Assembly (NCBI RefSeq): GCF_018326005.1
Contig: NZ_AP021903.1
Location: 2,730,001 to 2,794,000 of the forward strand
Origin: Pseudomonas sp. Seg1
GTDB lineage: Bacteria > Pseudomonadota > Gammaproteobacteria > Pseudomonadales > Pseudomonadaceae
DNA length: 64,000 nucleotides
Direction of reading: 5' to 3'
Shown: in pieces, positions 48,339 to 57,966 of the stretch
Numbering within the stretch: position 1 is the stretch's first letter
Layout of the letters: every line of letters begins with the position of its first letter
The notes under the pieces: model-generated
Told to the model about the DNA's origin: nothing
Seen by the model: only the letters and a program-made list of their open reading frames with translations
Databases searched by the model: none
Translations under genes and position numbers: made by a program

Positions 48339-50375
48339 ATGCCTGCCCGTTCCCAGCCCCTGCAACGACGACTGACTCCCTTGGCCGCCGCGCTGCTGCT
48401 CGCTTCACCGGTATTCGCTGCTGACACCCTCGAATTGCAACCGCAAGTGATTACCGGCAATCCCTTGGGCAGCCAGATGCTGGCCTCACCGGCGACAGTG
48501 CTCAGTGGCGATGACCTCACGCTGGCACAGAAGGGCAGCCTCGGTGAAACCTTGAACAAACAGCCCGGCGTGTCATCGTCGTATTTCGGCCCGGGGGCCA
48601 GTCGTCCGATCATTCGTGGTCAGGACGGTGACCGGATTCGCATCCTGCGCAACGGTGTCGGCGCGCTGGATGCTTCGTCGTTGTCTTACGATCACGCTGT
48701 GCCGCTGGACCCGGTCAACGTTGAACGCATTGAAATCATCCGTGGCCCGGCCGCGCTGCTTTACGGTGGCAGCGCCATCGGCGGGGTGGTCAACACCTTC
48801 GATAATCGCATTCCCACCGAAGCCATCGACGGTATCCATGGCGCTGGCGAGCTGCGTTATGGCGGCGCCGATACCACCCGCAGCAGCGCCGGCAAACTCG
48901 AGGCGGGTAACGGTGACTTTGCCCTGCACCTGGACGCCAGTGCTCGGGAGTTCAATGATCTGAAAATTCCCGGTTACGCGAAAACCGGCGCTGAGCGCGC
49001 CAACGATGATGGTGATTCACGCAAGCATCGTCTGGCCAATAGTGACGGTCGTCAGGACGGCGGTGCAGTCGGCGGTTCGTACACCTGGGATGACGGCTAT
49101 GCTGGCCTTTCGTACAGCAATTACGACTCCAATTACGGCTCGCCCGCCGAAGACGACGTGCGCATCCGCATGGAGCAGGAGCATTACGCCTTTGCCTCGC
49201 AGATACGCAATCTCGACGGGCCGTTCAGTTCAATCAAATTCGACGCCGGATACACCGATTATCAACATCGGGAAATTGAGGGCGGTGAGGTCGGCACGAC
49301 ATTCAAGAACAAGGGTTACGAGGCGCGGGTCGAGGCCCGGCATCAGCCGCTGGGGCCATTCGAAGGGGTGATCGGCGCACAGGTCAGCCGCAACGAGTTT
49401 TCGGCGCTGGGTGAAGAAGCGTTTGTGCCGCAGACCGATACGAATGCCGGTGCACTGTTCATTCTTGAGGAGCTGCAAGCCACCGAGCGACTGTTGTTCA
49501 CGCTCGGTGGACGGCTTGAGCACACTACGGTTGACCCGGATGCCAAGGGCAACGAGCGTTTCGCCAATGCCGACCGCTCGAGCAGTTTCACCGCCGGCAG
49601 CCTGTCGTCCGGTGCGGTGTACACACTGACGCCGGTTTGGTCGGTTGCCGCCACCGTCGGTTATACCGAGCGTGCGCCGACGTTTTACGAGTTGTACGCC
49701 AACGGTGCGCATGTCGCGACCGGCACTTATGAAGTTGGCGACGTCGGGCTGTCGAAAGAGAAAGCCGTCTCCAGCGACCTCGCTCTGCGTTTCGACAACG
49801 GCACGCACAAGGGCAGTGTCGGTGTGTTCTACAGCCACTTTTCCAACTACATCGGCTTGCTCGGTACGGGCCGAACGCTGAGTGATGAAGGCGAGGAGGA
49901 TAGCGGCGGCATTCCTGAATACGCTTACTCGGGTGTGCGTGCGCGCTTCAGTGGCATCGAAGCTCAGGATCGCTGGAGTCTTGGCGAGACTGCCTACGGC
50001 AAGTTTGCCCTGGAGTTGTCCGGTGATTACACCCGCGCGAAGAACCTGAATAACGGCGAGGATTTGCCGCGCATCGCGCCGCTACGCTTGAACAGTGGCT
50101 TGCTATGGGAGCTGGATCGTTGGCAGGCGCGGATCGACCTTGAGCACGCCAGTTCGCAGCATCGTGTGCCGGCCAATGAAAGCAGCACGGATGGCTACAC
50201 CACGCTGGGTGCCAATGTCGGTTATCACTTTGACGTCGGTCAGAGCAAATGGCTGGCTTTCGTCGATGCCGATAACCTGACCAACCAAACCGTGCGCTAC
50301 GCCAGTTCGATCCTTCGCGACGTTGCGCCGGCACAAGGACGGAGCATTCAGGTGGGATTGCGCACCACGTTCTAA
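48339..50375 (+). CDS. znuD: TonB-dependent outer-membrane receptor, probable zinc receptor
   Basis: 678 residues from MPARSQPLQRRLTPL, with GGAAG eight bases upstream; the open frame to 48237 overlaps the operator and is not used. The signal peptide ends at PVFAAD. Plug motifs: GSLGETLNKQPGVSS, GASRPIIRGQDGDRIRIL and ERIEIIRGPAALLYGGSAIGG shortened here to its core IRGPAALLYGGSAIGG. The barrel ends IQVGLRTTF. The plug pattern with the GPGASRPIIRGQ segment, together with the Zur-like box, points to a ZnuD-type zinc importer. No STN domain, so no surface signalling. Confidence 0.85.
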   Translation: MPARSQPLQRRLTPLAAALLLASPVFAADTLELQPQVITGNPLGSQMLASPATVLSGDDLTLAQKGSLGETLNKQPGVSSSYFGPGASRPIIRGQDGDRIRILRNGVGALDASSLSYDHAVPLDPVNVERIEIIRGPAALLYGGSAIGGVVNTFDNRIPTEAIDGIHGAGELRYGGADTTRSSAGKLEAGNGDFALHLDASAREFNDLKIPGYAKTGAERANDDGDSRKHRLANSDGRQDGGAVGGSYTWDDGYAGLSYSNYDSNYGSPAEDDVRIRMEQEHYAFASQIRNLDGPFSSIKFDAGYTDYQHREIEGGEVGTTFKNKGYEARVEARHQPLGPFEGVIGAQVSRNEFSALGEEAFVPQTDTNAGALFILEELQATERLLFTLGGRLEHTTVDPDAKGNERFANADRSSSFTAGSLSSGAVYTLTPVWSVAATVGYTERAPTFYELYANGAHVATGTYEVGDVGLSKEKAVSSDLALRFDNGTHKGSVGVFYSHFSNYIGLLGTGRTLSDEGEEDSGGIPEYAYSGVRARFSGIEAQDRWSLGETAYGKFALELSGDYTRAKNLNNGEDLPRIAPLRLNSGLLWELDRWQARIDLEHASSQHRVPANESSTDGYTTLGANVGYHFDVGQSKWLAFVDADNLTNQTVRYASSILRDVAPAQGRSIQVGLRTTF

Positions 50376-50446
50376 ATCACTCCCCCCCATGCAGGAATTT
50401 GGTCGTTCCCGCGCCGAGCGTGGGAACAATCAAGAGGGGCGGGTGA

Positions 50447-52678
50447 TCAGGTGGACTGTGCGGCTTCGTCTTCCGGCACGTCGTCGAGCGTGTCTTCCTG
50501 GGCTGGCAATTCCGTGATCACGCTGAAATCCGTGACCTCGACGGCTCCGAGGCCATAACCCAGCAGATGGAACGAAAAGGCTTTGCGCGGTTGCGGGTTT
50601 TCGAAGCTGAAATCCATCTCCAGCGGCTGATCGGCGGTGGCGACCATTTCCGCCGGCAATCCCAGTTGCACGTCCTGTTCGAATTCCTTGGCCTTGAGTT
50701 GAATGAACGCCGCCTGCTGCGGATCCACCGAGCGCACGGTCAGGCGTACACGGGTGTGCGAGCCCTTGGGCATTTCCAGGTATTGCGCGCCGATCAGGTT
50801 GTCGGCCCAATCGTCGATGATCTGTGCTTGCAGCGGGATGATGTTGTTGCTGCCGAACTGATAGCGATGATTGAGCGGGGTGCGCAGCAGCGACAGGTCG
50901 AGTGCCGTGGCGCGGGCTGCGATCTGGCGAGCGCGCTGACCGCTGTAGGTGCCTTTGAACGTGGCGCTCTCGGCGATGAAACCGGTGCTTTCGTAATAGC
51001 GGCAGCGGCGCGGCATGTCACATTCGGAAAAAATCCCCTTGCCGTCGTGATAGCGCAGTTTGCCGTTGGTGAACGACATGATCTCGCGCCCGGAATCGTA
51101 GTCGCGAAACAGCGAACGACCGCTCAGCGCGGTAGGCACCGGCAGGTCGAAGTAGTCGAGGATCGACGTGCTCAGATCGACATGGCCATACACCCCGGCA
51201 TTGAGTCGCGGCAGTTGCTCATGTTCAGGTGCCAATGTCAGGTTGAAACCCCAGGAAGAGGCCAGACGCACGCCGTCGATGCCGTGGGATTCATCCGAGG
51301 TGATCACCACGAGGGTGTCTTTCAATACACCCTGGCGCTCAAGTCCGCTGAGGAACTGATCCAGTGCATCGTCCAGATAACCGACAGCCGCCTGCTTCGG
51401 GGTGTCATAGCGCTGCAGATAATCTTCCGGCGCGGAGTAGGGCTGATGGGTGCCCACCGTCAACAATGTCAGCATCCACGGTTGCTTTTGCTTTTTCAGT
51501 TGACCGACATAATCCAGGGCACCTTCAAAGAAGGCCTTGTCGTCCTTGCCCCACGGGAATTCCAGATAGTTGCTGTTGGTGAACCACTCCAGGCCATGAG
51601 TCGCATCGAAACCGATGTGCGGCATGATTTTGTCTTTGGCCATGAAGCGCAGGCCGGCGCCCTGCAGATAGTGGGTGCTGAAGCCGTGTTCGCGCAATTG
51701 CGCCGGCAGACAGGCCTGATTGCGCTCCTTCTGGGTGAGCATTTCCACGCCTTTGGGCGTGCCGTTGTTCAGTTTGTCGTAATCACCGCAGAGCATGGCG
51801 TACAGACCGCGAATGGTCTGGTGTGTATGCAGGACGTAGTCCGGGGTGTTCATGCCGCGCTCGGCCCAACGGCTGAGTCTGGGCATCAGGTCTTCCTGAT
51901 AATGGCTGCCGATGGCCTCGCGATTGGCGCGGATGTAGGCACCGGGAATGCCTTCCAGGGCGATGACCAAAACGTTGCGCGCCTGACCTGGCGCAGTCAG
52001 CAGCTTGTGACCATCGAGATCGACGTCGGTAAGGCCGGCCATGGATGGCGCGACTTCTTCGACATCACCGTCCAGCCATTCCTCGGCCTGAATCTGCACA
52101 TCGGCGACCTGAGTGGCCAGCAATTGATGGGGCAGGTTGTACGCTCGCCACGGATCTTCCTCGCTCGGCCACAAATTCTGTGCGCCCCAGTGCGCGGCGA
52201 ACAGCGCCAGCGGCGCCGCCCACAATGCGCGAGGCAGGGCCGGGCGGGCGATGCCGCGTCCGGCAAACTGGGTTAACAACCAGACCAGCAGCGCCAGCAA
52301 CAACGTGACGCCCACACCTGGATGCGCCAGCCCACCGCCGGTGGAGTTTTCGACAAATTGCGGATCGAACAGGTAATGCAGATCGGCCGGGCTCGGCAGT
52401 CGGCCGACGGCGCTGACCAGTTCCGCCGTCGCCACTGCCAACAGGCCCCAGAACAACAGCACCGGCAATGCCAGCCACCACGCACGGCGATGCAGCAGAA
52501 TGACCAGCGAGCTGCCGATGGCCAGATCCGACAGATAACCCAACGGTGTCGACCAACCGATTGCTGCACGCAGGCACACCGGAACGATCAACAGCAGAAA
52601 AATCAGGGAATAGAGGCGGGCACGCGGATGTCGCAAGCCGTTCAAGAAAGCACTCACAAAAAAAGACCTTCCAGTCAT
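50447..52678 (-). CDS. LTA synthase-like membrane sulfatase-fold enzyme
   Basis: 743 residues. Five membrane helices in the first 170 residues (LYSLIFLLLIVPVCLRAAI, SLVILLHRRAWWLALPVLL and others) are followed by a periplasmic alkaline-phosphatase/sulfatase-type domain: NVLVIALEGIPGAYI (metal-binding Glu), the nucleophile Thr in HTHQTIRGLYAMLCGDY, and VVITSDESHGIDGV. It resembles phosphoglycerol or phosphoethanolamine transferases of the LtaS/OpgB/YejM superfamily. The acceptor (periplasmic glucan or lipid) is not shown by context. Single gene. Confidence 0.9.
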   Translation of the reverse strand: MTGRSFFVSAFLNGLRHPRARLYSLIFLLLIVPVCLRAAIGWSTPLGYLSDLAIGSSLVILLHRRAWWLALPVLLFWGLLAVATAELVSAVGRLPSPADLHYLFDPQFVENSTGGGLAHPGVGVTLLLALLVWLLTQFAGRGIARPALPRALWAAPLALFAAHWGAQNLWPSEEDPWRAYNLPHQLLATQVADVQIQAEEWLDGDVEEVAPSMAGLTDVDLDGHKLLTAPGQARNVLVIALEGIPGAYIRANREAIGSHYQEDLMPRLSRWAERGMNTPDYVLHTHQTIRGLYAMLCGDYDKLNNGTPKGVEMLTQKERNQACLPAQLREHGFSTHYLQGAGLRFMAKDKIMPHIGFDATHGLEWFTNSNYLEFPWGKDDKAFFEGALDYVGQLKKQKQPWMLTLLTVGTHQPYSAPEDYLQRYDTPKQAAVGYLDDALDQFLSGLERQGVLKDTLVVITSDESHGIDGVRLASSWGFNLTLAPEHEQLPRLNAGVYGHVDLSTSILDYFDLPVPTALSGRSLFRDYDSGREIMSFTNGKLRYHDGKGIFSECDMPRRCRYYESTGFIAESATFKGTYSGQRARQIAARATALDLSLLRTPLNHRYQFGSNNIIPLQAQIIDDWADNLIGAQYLEMPKGSHTRVRLTVRSVDPQQAAFIQLKAKEFEQDVQLGLPAEMVATADQPLEMDFSFENPQPRKAFSFHLLGYGLGAVEVTDFSVITELPAQEDTLDDVPEDEAAQST

Positions 52679-53058
52679 TAAACCGTCAAAAAAGTGTGCG
52701 CGATGATACCAAGGGAGAGCTGTCTGATCGCCTTTTTAAACACACGGGTGATCTGTTGTCAGACGGCCCTGGAACCGGGGAAAAGGTGCTGGAGCCTTGA
52801 CAGGCGTTCGTGTCAGACGATCAGGCCATAGGCGGCAGGCGAATCGGTGCAGGCGCTTTATTGTTTCAGACTGTTTATCTGGCCGTTGAAGCCGGGTAAT
52901 CCCGCCAACAAAGGTTGGAACGGGTGTACGGCCGAGGCAATGGCACGCGCGCCGCTCAAGAATGCCGCTCACCGGGCGATACCAGTGATCTACACGTGCG
53001 CCGCAAACCATCGATACGGCGCACGGCATGAATCAGTTGTCAGACTCGGAAATCAAAA
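52679..53058. other. Gene-free region between divergent genes
   Basis: 380 bp separate the LTA-synthase-like gene from the lipoprotein gene. It should hold both promoters. I see no REP, no clear operator and no reading frame with protein-like composition; TTGTCAGACGG and its near copies (around 52755, 52812, 53037) are the only recurrent short word. Confidence 0.5.
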
Positions 53059-53658
53059 ATGCTACGGAAAGTTTTCACCTCATTCGCTCATTGGGGCGCT
53101 ATCACTCTGTGTCTCACCGTATTGAATGGATGCTCGACTGCGCGCTATGACGGTACCCGGCCACCGGATCCGGCCAAGGCGCTGATTGTGGGTTCGATTA
53201 CCGAAGGTTATCTGACGCAACCGCATGGGCTGACGGTCGAAATCAGACAATTGAACGAGCCGAACGCGTCCATTACGTTGCAAACGCTGTATAGCGAAGA
53301 CGATCAGCCTTCCGCCAATCTGCTCGGGCACTTGTTCATGTACGAAGTGCCACCAGGGCGTTACCAGTTCACCGACTGGCGCTACCAGTATTACCTGGGT
53401 AATGCGCTCGCACGCCCGGCTCCGGTGGTATTTGAGGTGAAGGCCGGTCAGACACTGTACATCGGCGACCTTTACGCCAATGCCCTGACGTTCTGCCTGT
53501 CCAACGTCGATAACGCTGAGAAAACGGTTGAAGGCCTCAAACGCAAGTATGCAGTTCTGCAAAACCGCACGATTTACAACCTGACCGCTGAAAGCGCTTT
53601 CAAACCCTGGCCAACTTCTGACGCCAAAGACTCGGGCAAAGGACTTTGCATGTTCTGA
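53059..53658 (+). CDS. Putative lipoprotein
   Basis: 199 residues. Hydrophobic signal followed by a lipobox TVLNGC-STARY gives a mature lipoprotein beginning at about Cys25. The middle part (FMYEVPPGRYQFTDW, FEVKAGQTLYIGDLY) has the PPGxY and AGxTxYIG beta-strand pattern of DUF2846-type or carboxypeptidase-regulatory-like folds. No known role. Followed 56 bp later by a second lipoprotein gene of similar pattern, probably in one transcript. Confidence 0.85.
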   Translation: MLRKVFTSFAHWGAITLCLTVLNGCSTARYDGTRPPDPAKALIVGSITEGYLTQPHGLTVEIRQLNEPNASITLQTLYSEDDQPSANLLGHLFMYEVPPGRYQFTDWRYQYYLGNALARPAPVVFEVKAGQTLYIGDLYANALTFCLSNVDNAEKTVEGLKRKYAVLQNRTIYNLTAESAFKPWPTSDAKDSGKGLCMF

Positions 53659-53714
53659 TGCATGCGTTCGCTCTAGCTGTCCTGCCACCGCTTTTCGCTC
53701 AAGGAAAAACATTG

Positions 53715-54236
53715 ATGAGCCGCACCATACTGCTCTGGACCAGCCTGTTGGCCAGCCTGATCCTGCTCGGCGGATGTAACACCGGACCCGACTTGAAGGG
53801 CCAGCCATTCTTCAGTGCCGTGGAACAAGCGCAGCCGGATCAGGCAACGCTGTATTTCTATCGCACGGCCGCGTCGGTCGGGTACTTTGTGACGCCCACG
53901 ATCAAGGTCAATGGAAAAGACGTCGGGGTTTTACCGTCGGGCGGGTATTTCAAAACGAGCCTGCCGGCCGGGCGCTACAGCATTGAGTCGACGTCGCCCC
54001 CTTTTGTCAGCAGCAGCGTCAACAAGCGTTTCGACCTGAACGTCGAGAACGGCAAAACCTACTTCATTGCCGATCAGACCAGCTCGCAAGCCTTCAGTGA
54101 TGAACAGACGCTGGGTGAGTTGAACGACGCCTACTACTCGGGGGCGCATTTCTTTTTCCGTTATGCGCTAGTGCCGGAGGAGGAAGCGTTGCGTTCGATC
54201 AAGTGGTGTCAGCAGGTGCCGGTGGCCGTCAGGTAA
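53715..54236 (+). CDS. DUF2846-like lipoprotein
   Basis: 173 residues, with AAGGAAA before the ATG. Lipobox LILLGGC. The mature part has QATLYFYRTAASVGYFVTP, VNGKDVGVLPSGGYFKTSLP and GRYSIES then VENGKTYFIADQ, the strand pattern of DUF2846. These are small surface or periplasmic lipoproteins of unknown role. It shares the GKTYxI and GRYxxx layout with the preceding gene, suggesting an old duplication. Confidence 0.85.
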   Translation: MSRTILLWTSLLASLILLGGCNTGPDLKGQPFFSAVEQAQPDQATLYFYRTAASVGYFVTPTIKVNGKDVGVLPSGGYFKTSLPAGRYSIESTSPPFVSSSVNKRFDLNVENGKTYFIADQTSSQAFSDEQTLGELNDAYYSGAHFFFRYALVPEEEALRSIKWCQQVPVAVR

Positions 54237-54295
54237 CCTTTTCAGCCGTGGTACCGGGTGGCGATGATTGGTCAAATCTCGCCACGCGGTTCACG

Positions 54296-54493
54296 TCAGT
54301 TCAGCCCATCATCAAAGATGCTTTCAATCGGCATCTCAAACGCCCGGGCGATCTGAAACGCCAGCGGCAGGCTCGGATCGTAGCGTTCGTTTTCAATCGC
54401 ATTGATTGTCTGGCGTGACACGTTAAGCCGTTCAGCCAGATCGACCTGTGACCATTTGCGTTCGGCGCGCAGTTCCTTCAGGCGATTTTTCAT
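54296..54493 (-). CDS. XRE family helix-turn-helix regulator
   Basis: 65 residues from MKNRLKELRAERKWSQ. Almost the whole protein is one HTH: SQVDLAERLNVSRQTINAIE, followed by RYDPSLPLAFQIARAFEMP. This short type (YgzD/YozG-like) normally forms dimers. Its ATG overlaps the stop of the membrane protein gene (ATGA), so both are translated together; it probably regulates its own operon. Confidence 0.93.
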   Translation of the reverse strand: MKNRLKELRAERKWSQVDLAERLNVSRQTINAIENERYDPSLPLAFQIARAFEMPIESIFDDGLN

Positions 54494-54864
54494 TGGTAAC
54501 GGCGTCGGGCGATTTGCAGGCCGAGGATCCACATCAAGCCCATCACTGGCCACACGCAGGTCCATGGAATATGCGGGGCACCGACGTTTTCCAGGAAACC
54601 GTAGCTGAAGGTCAGCAGGGCCGAGGCAGCGAAGGCGAAACCCAGCGCTTCGAACTGGATGCGCAGGTGCATTTCATCCATGCGCCGCATGTTGCGCACG
54701 ATCGCCCAGCACATCAATCCGGCCGGAATCATCGGCGTCACCGCGACGGCTGAGCGCAGAACAATGTTGGCCTCCATCAGATACTGCGAGGCGATCAGTG
54801 ATGCAGTCAGCACCAGCATGTAAAGGATCAGGGCTGCGCCCAATTCGAGGTAATAGCGGTTCAT
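54490..54864 (-). CDS. Four-helix membrane protein paired with the XRE regulator
   Basis: 124 residues from MNRYYLELGAALILYM, with AGGAAG seven bases upstream. Helices at about residues 6-26, 36-56, 72-92 and 98-118; a charged loop RNMRRMDEMHLRIQFEA lies between helices 2 and 3. No family I can name with certainty. The pairing of a small membrane protein and a 65-residue XRE regulator recurs in bacteria and may form a signalling unit. Confidence 0.82.
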   Translation of the reverse strand: MNRYYLELGAALILYMLVLTASLIASQYLMEANIVLRSAVAVTPMIPAGLMCWAIVRNMRRMDEMHLRIQFEALGFAFAASALLTFSYGFLENVGAPHIPWTCVWPVMGLMWILGLQIARRRYQ

Positions 54865-54973
54865 GCTGCACTTCCTGTGTAAAAGACCCTTTACATACTC
54901 GCTGAAGGTTTCTTCGGTGTAAAGCACGCTTTCCATAAAGTTCGAAACGCCTGACTTTTCTCGAGCCAAAAAA

Positions 54974-55008
54974 ACGGGGCGGCCTGATCAGTGATCAGGC
55001 CGCCCCGT
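54974..55008 (-). terminator. Strong intrinsic terminator of the copper operon
   Basis: ACGGGGCGGCCTGATCA and its perfect complement form a 17-bp stem, followed on the minus strand by TTTTTTT (54967-54973). It is 20 bp beyond the PCu(A)C stop. Confidence 0.95.
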
Positions 55009-55028
55009 GGGTACTGCAGTCAGTCAGA

Positions 55029-55508
55029 TCAATGCATTTTGCTGTGATCGTGACCTTCCATGTTGGTCAGTGAACGCACGGCGGCCTTCACTTCAACGGT
55101 TTCTTTCTCGCCCTTGGCGTTTTCCACGGTCAGGGTCAGCGGCACGCTTTCGCCTTCTTTCAGTTGACCGGTCAGGCCCATCAGCATCACGTGGTAACCG
55201 TTCGGGTCAAGCTTGACGGCTTTGCCGGCCGGCAGTTCGACGAACTTCACCGGGCCCATGCTCATGACGTCGTTCTTCATGGTCATTTCGTGGATCTGCA
55301 CGTCTTTGGCCACCGGGGTCGCGACGCTGAGCAGCTTGCTGTCGCTGTCGGCGGTGAGGATCATGAACGCGCCGCTGGCGGACTGGGTTGGTACGGTGGC
55401 ACGAACCCAGGCATCGTCGACTTTGGTTTGCGCGGACGCCTGGAACGCCAGGCCCAGCAGCGAGAGACCCAATACCGCGTGTTTGATCGAGTTCAAAACA
55501 GGTTGCAT
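55029..55508 (-). CDS. Periplasmic copper chaperone, PCu(A)C family
   Basis: 159 residues from MQPVLNSIKH, with GGAGG seven bases before the ATG. Signal peptide ends at QASAQ. The Cu(I)-binding set is in IHEMTMKNDVMSMG (His, Met) and GYHVMLMGL (His, Met), the H-M-x10-M-x21-H-x-M pattern, with a His/Met tail HDHSKMH. It delivers copper to cytochrome oxidase CuA sites, together with SCO proteins. Its ATG overlaps the SCO stop (TGATG). Confidence 0.94.
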   Translation of the reverse strand: MQPVLNSIKHAVLGLSLLGLAFQASAQTKVDDAWVRATVPTQSASGAFMILTADSDSKLLSVATPVAKDVQIHEMTMKNDVMSMGPVKFVELPAGKAVKLDPNGYHVMLMGLTGQLKEGESVPLTLTVENAKGEKETVEVKAAVRSLTNMEGHDHSKMH

Positions 55509-56113
55509 CAGCAAACCTCCATAACAGTAAGCAAATCTTCCGTGCATTGTTCTGCCGAAAGCGAGGTGGACAGACCCAGGCGCAAGCCGCCGTTGGAGTC
55601 GTAAACGTAACTGGTGGCGGTGTGCGAGATGGTGTACGTGTCGCCGGCGGGGACTTTCTCGTAGAACACGTCGAATTCCTTGGCCGTGGCCTGGGTTTCC
55701 TCAAGCGTGCCGTACAGCGCAACGAAGGTCGGATCGAAGGCTTTCATGTAGGCGTCGAGGATTTCAGGCGTGTCGCGTTCGGGATCGAGGGTGATGAAAA
55801 TCACCTGCAAGCGATCGCCATCGGCGCCCATCAGCTTTTTGATTTTCGCCGCGCGGGCCAGAGTGGTCGGGCAGACGGCCGGGCACTGGGTGAAGCCGAA
55901 GAACACCATCGGCATCATGCCGCGAAAGCTCGACAGCGTCATGGTTTCGCCATCGGTGTTCTTCAGTTTGAAGGTGCGCCCCATGATCTTGTTACTCAGA
56001 TCCTTGCCGTACTTGTACGACAGTTGGCCACGGGTGTCGCAACCGGCGAGCAGGCCGAGCCCGAGTACGCCCATTCCCGCAAGCACCTTGCGGCGAGTCA
56101 ACAAAGCCGTCAT
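55508..56113 (-). CDS. SCO family protein (copper delivery / thiol redox)
   Basis: 201 residues. The lipobox LGLLAGC makes it a membrane-anchored lipoprotein. A thioredoxin-like fold carries the copper-binding cysteines in FTQCPAVCPTTLA and the His in TISHTATSYVYD. FFGFTQCP and ITLDPERDTPE are usual for the family. It works with the PCu(A)C protein encoded next in the operon for cytochrome oxidase assembly. Confidence 0.95.
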   Translation of the reverse strand: MTALLTRRKVLAGMGVLGLGLLAGCDTRGQLSYKYGKDLSNKIMGRTFKLKNTDGETMTLSSFRGMMPMVFFGFTQCPAVCPTTLARAAKIKKLMGADGDRLQVIFITLDPERDTPEILDAYMKAFDPTFVALYGTLEETQATAKEFDVFYEKVPAGDTYTISHTATSYVYDSNGGLRLGLSTSLSAEQCTEDLLTVMEVC

Positions 56114-56270
56114 CTAATACCGCCTTTTGCAGCCCGTCAGTCGACAGGACTGGCGGGGGGGTTAACCGTAAAAGCGGCGCATGATACCAAACTGAACCGG
56201 CGAGTCGGTTTTTGATCGGCTGACAGGGTGTCGCAGGGCGACAAAAGGTGTAAGAAAAAGTGACGGGTGC

Positions 56271-57665
56271 TTACTGAACTTTCGCCTCCGTTGCCCGCCA
56301 ACCGCCGCCCAGCGCGGTGTACAGATTCACTTCGGCGACCAGTTGCGCGAGGCGGTCGGTGATCAGCCCTTGCTGCGAACTGAACAGTGAACGCTGGGCA
56401 TCGAGAAACACCAGACTGCTGTCGACGCCATTCTGATAACGGTGTTGCGCCAGGTTGTAATAGTCCTGAGTGGCTTGCACCAGATCGCGCTGCGCCTGTA
56501 ATTGCTGCTGATACGTGCTGCGTGCCGCCAGCCCATCGGCGACTTCCTGAAACGCCGTTTGAATCGATTTCTCGTATTCGGCCACGGCCACGTCTTTCTG
56601 CAATTTCGAATAATCAAGGCTGGCGCGCAGGCTGCCGGCATTGAAAATCGGCAGGCTGATCTGCGGCTGAAACGTCCATGCCCCGGAGCCGGCGCCGAAC
56701 AAACCCGAGAGGTCGCGGCTGGACGTACCGGCGTTGGCCGTCAGACTGACGCTGGGGAAAAACGCCGCTCGCGCCGCGCCGATGTTGGCGTTGGCCGCTT
56801 TCAGTTTGTATTCGGCCTGGAGAATGTCCGGGCGCCGTTGCAGCAGATCCGACGGCACACCGGCCGGCAGTTGCAGCACCAGATCGCTGGCCAGCGGACG
56901 TGCAGGCAAGGACTCCGGCACTGGCGCGCCGACCAGCAGCGTCAGGCTGTTCAAGTCCTGCGCGACCTGACGCTGATAACGCGCCAGATTCGCCCGAGAG
57001 GTATCAACGCTGGTTTTCGCTTGAGCCTGCTCCAGCGCCGACGACTTGCCGGCCTCACGGTTGCGCGTGGTCAGGTGCAGGCTCCGTTCATCGGCGGCGA
57101 GGGTCTCGCGAGTCAGGGCCAGCAGTTCCTGATCGGCGCGCCAGGTCAGGTAGGCGTTGGCGACGTTGGCCACCAGGCTCAGCTGTGCACTGCGCCGCGC
57201 CTCTTCGGTGGACAGCCAGGTTTGCAAGGCCTGTTCACTGAGACTGCGCACGCGGCCGAAAAAATCCAGTTCATAGGCGCTGATACCGAGGTTGACCGAG
57301 TAGGTCGAGTTGATCATGGCTTTGCTGCGGGTCACGCTCGGCGGCATGCGTTGCCGCGATTCGCTGGCGTTGGCCGACACCGCCGGCAGCAGGTCGGCGC
57401 GCTGAATGCGGTACTGCGCCTGGAAGGCTTCGACGTTCAACGCCGCTACACGCAGGTCGCGGTTATTGATCAGGGCGCTTTCGATCAACTGTTGCAGGGC
57501 CGGGTCGTTGAACAGCGTGCGCCAGTCTTCGTCGGTCGTTGCCGCCTGCGGACCTTGCGGGTATTGCGCGGCACTTGGTGAGGCGGGGCGTTGATAGTCG
57601 GGAATCAGTGAGCAACCAGCCATCAGCATGGCCATGGACAGCAAGGAAATTCGCAGGGTGGACAT
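56271..57665 (-). CDS. RND-type efflux outer-membrane lipoprotein (NodT/OprM family)
   Basis: 464 residues, with GAGG before the ATG. Lipobox MLMAGCS, then the typical N-terminus LIPDYQRP. The two OEP repeats are visible ([50 protein letters not shown]). This forms the outer channel of a tripartite exporter. No membrane-fusion or pump gene is beside it. In lipopeptide-producing pseudomonads a NodT-type gene and a LuxR gene stand upstream of the first NRPS, the same arrangement as here, so export of the peptide is plausible. Confidence 0.93.
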   Translation of the reverse strand: MSTLRISLLSMAMLMAGCSLIPDYQRPASPSAAQYPQGPQAATTDEDWRTLFNDPALQQLIESALINNRDLRVAALNVEAFQAQYRIQRADLLPAVSANASESRQRMPPSVTRSKAMINSTYSVNLGISAYELDFFGRVRSLSEQALQTWLSTEEARRSAQLSLVANVANAYLTWRADQELLALTRETLAADERSLHLTTRNREAGKSSALEQAQAKTSVDTSRANLARYQRQVAQDLNSLTLLVGAPVPESLPARPLASDLVLQLPAGVPSDLLQRRPDILQAEYKLKAANANIGAARAAFFPSVSLTANAGTSSRDLSGLFGAGSGAWTFQPQISLPIFNAGSLRASLDYSKLQKDVAVAEYEKSIQTAFQEVADGLAARSTYQQQLQAQRDLVQATQDYYNLAQHRYQNGVDSSLVFLDAQRSLFSSQQGLITDRLAQLVAEVNLYTALGGGWRATEAKVQ

Positions 57666-57715
57666 CGAACAGCCTCATGCGCGGAAGATGAAGGATTGAA
57701 AGCAGACGAGCATTT

Positions 57716-57842
57716 TGTGGTGAGGGGATTTATCTGTGGTGAGGGGATTTATCCCCGATGGGGCGCGAAGCGGCCCCTCTTTTGATCTGAAAAGAAGCGG
57801 CCTGCTGCGCAGGCCATCGGGGATAAATCCCCTCGCCACAGG
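57716..57842. repeat. Intergenic inverted repeat, GGGGATTTATCCCC family, with doubled left end
   Basis: TGTGGTGAGGGGATTTAT occurs twice in a row (57716 and 57735), then GATAAATCCCCTCGCCACAG closes the right side. It is the same element as at 23714-23820 but with a partial duplication of the left arm. Confidence 0.88.
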
Positions 57843-57910
57843 TAAATTCCCAGATCACAGGTAAATCCCCAGATCACAGATAACTCCCCAGATCACAGGT
57901 AACTCCCGAA
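57837..57910. repeat. Four tandem copies of a 19-bp unit
   Basis: CACAGGTAAATTCCCAGAT at 57837, 57856, 57875 and (shortened) 57894 repeats with exact 19-bp steps and one to three differences. It begins inside the right end of the preceding repeat. With the REP it fills the 300 bp between the OMF and LuxR genes; I see nothing else there. Confidence 0.9.
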
Positions 57911-57966
57911 ACACAGAAAGATCTCTCTCCACAGTGTTAACAGGTCAGGAAATTCAATGGTTCAGA

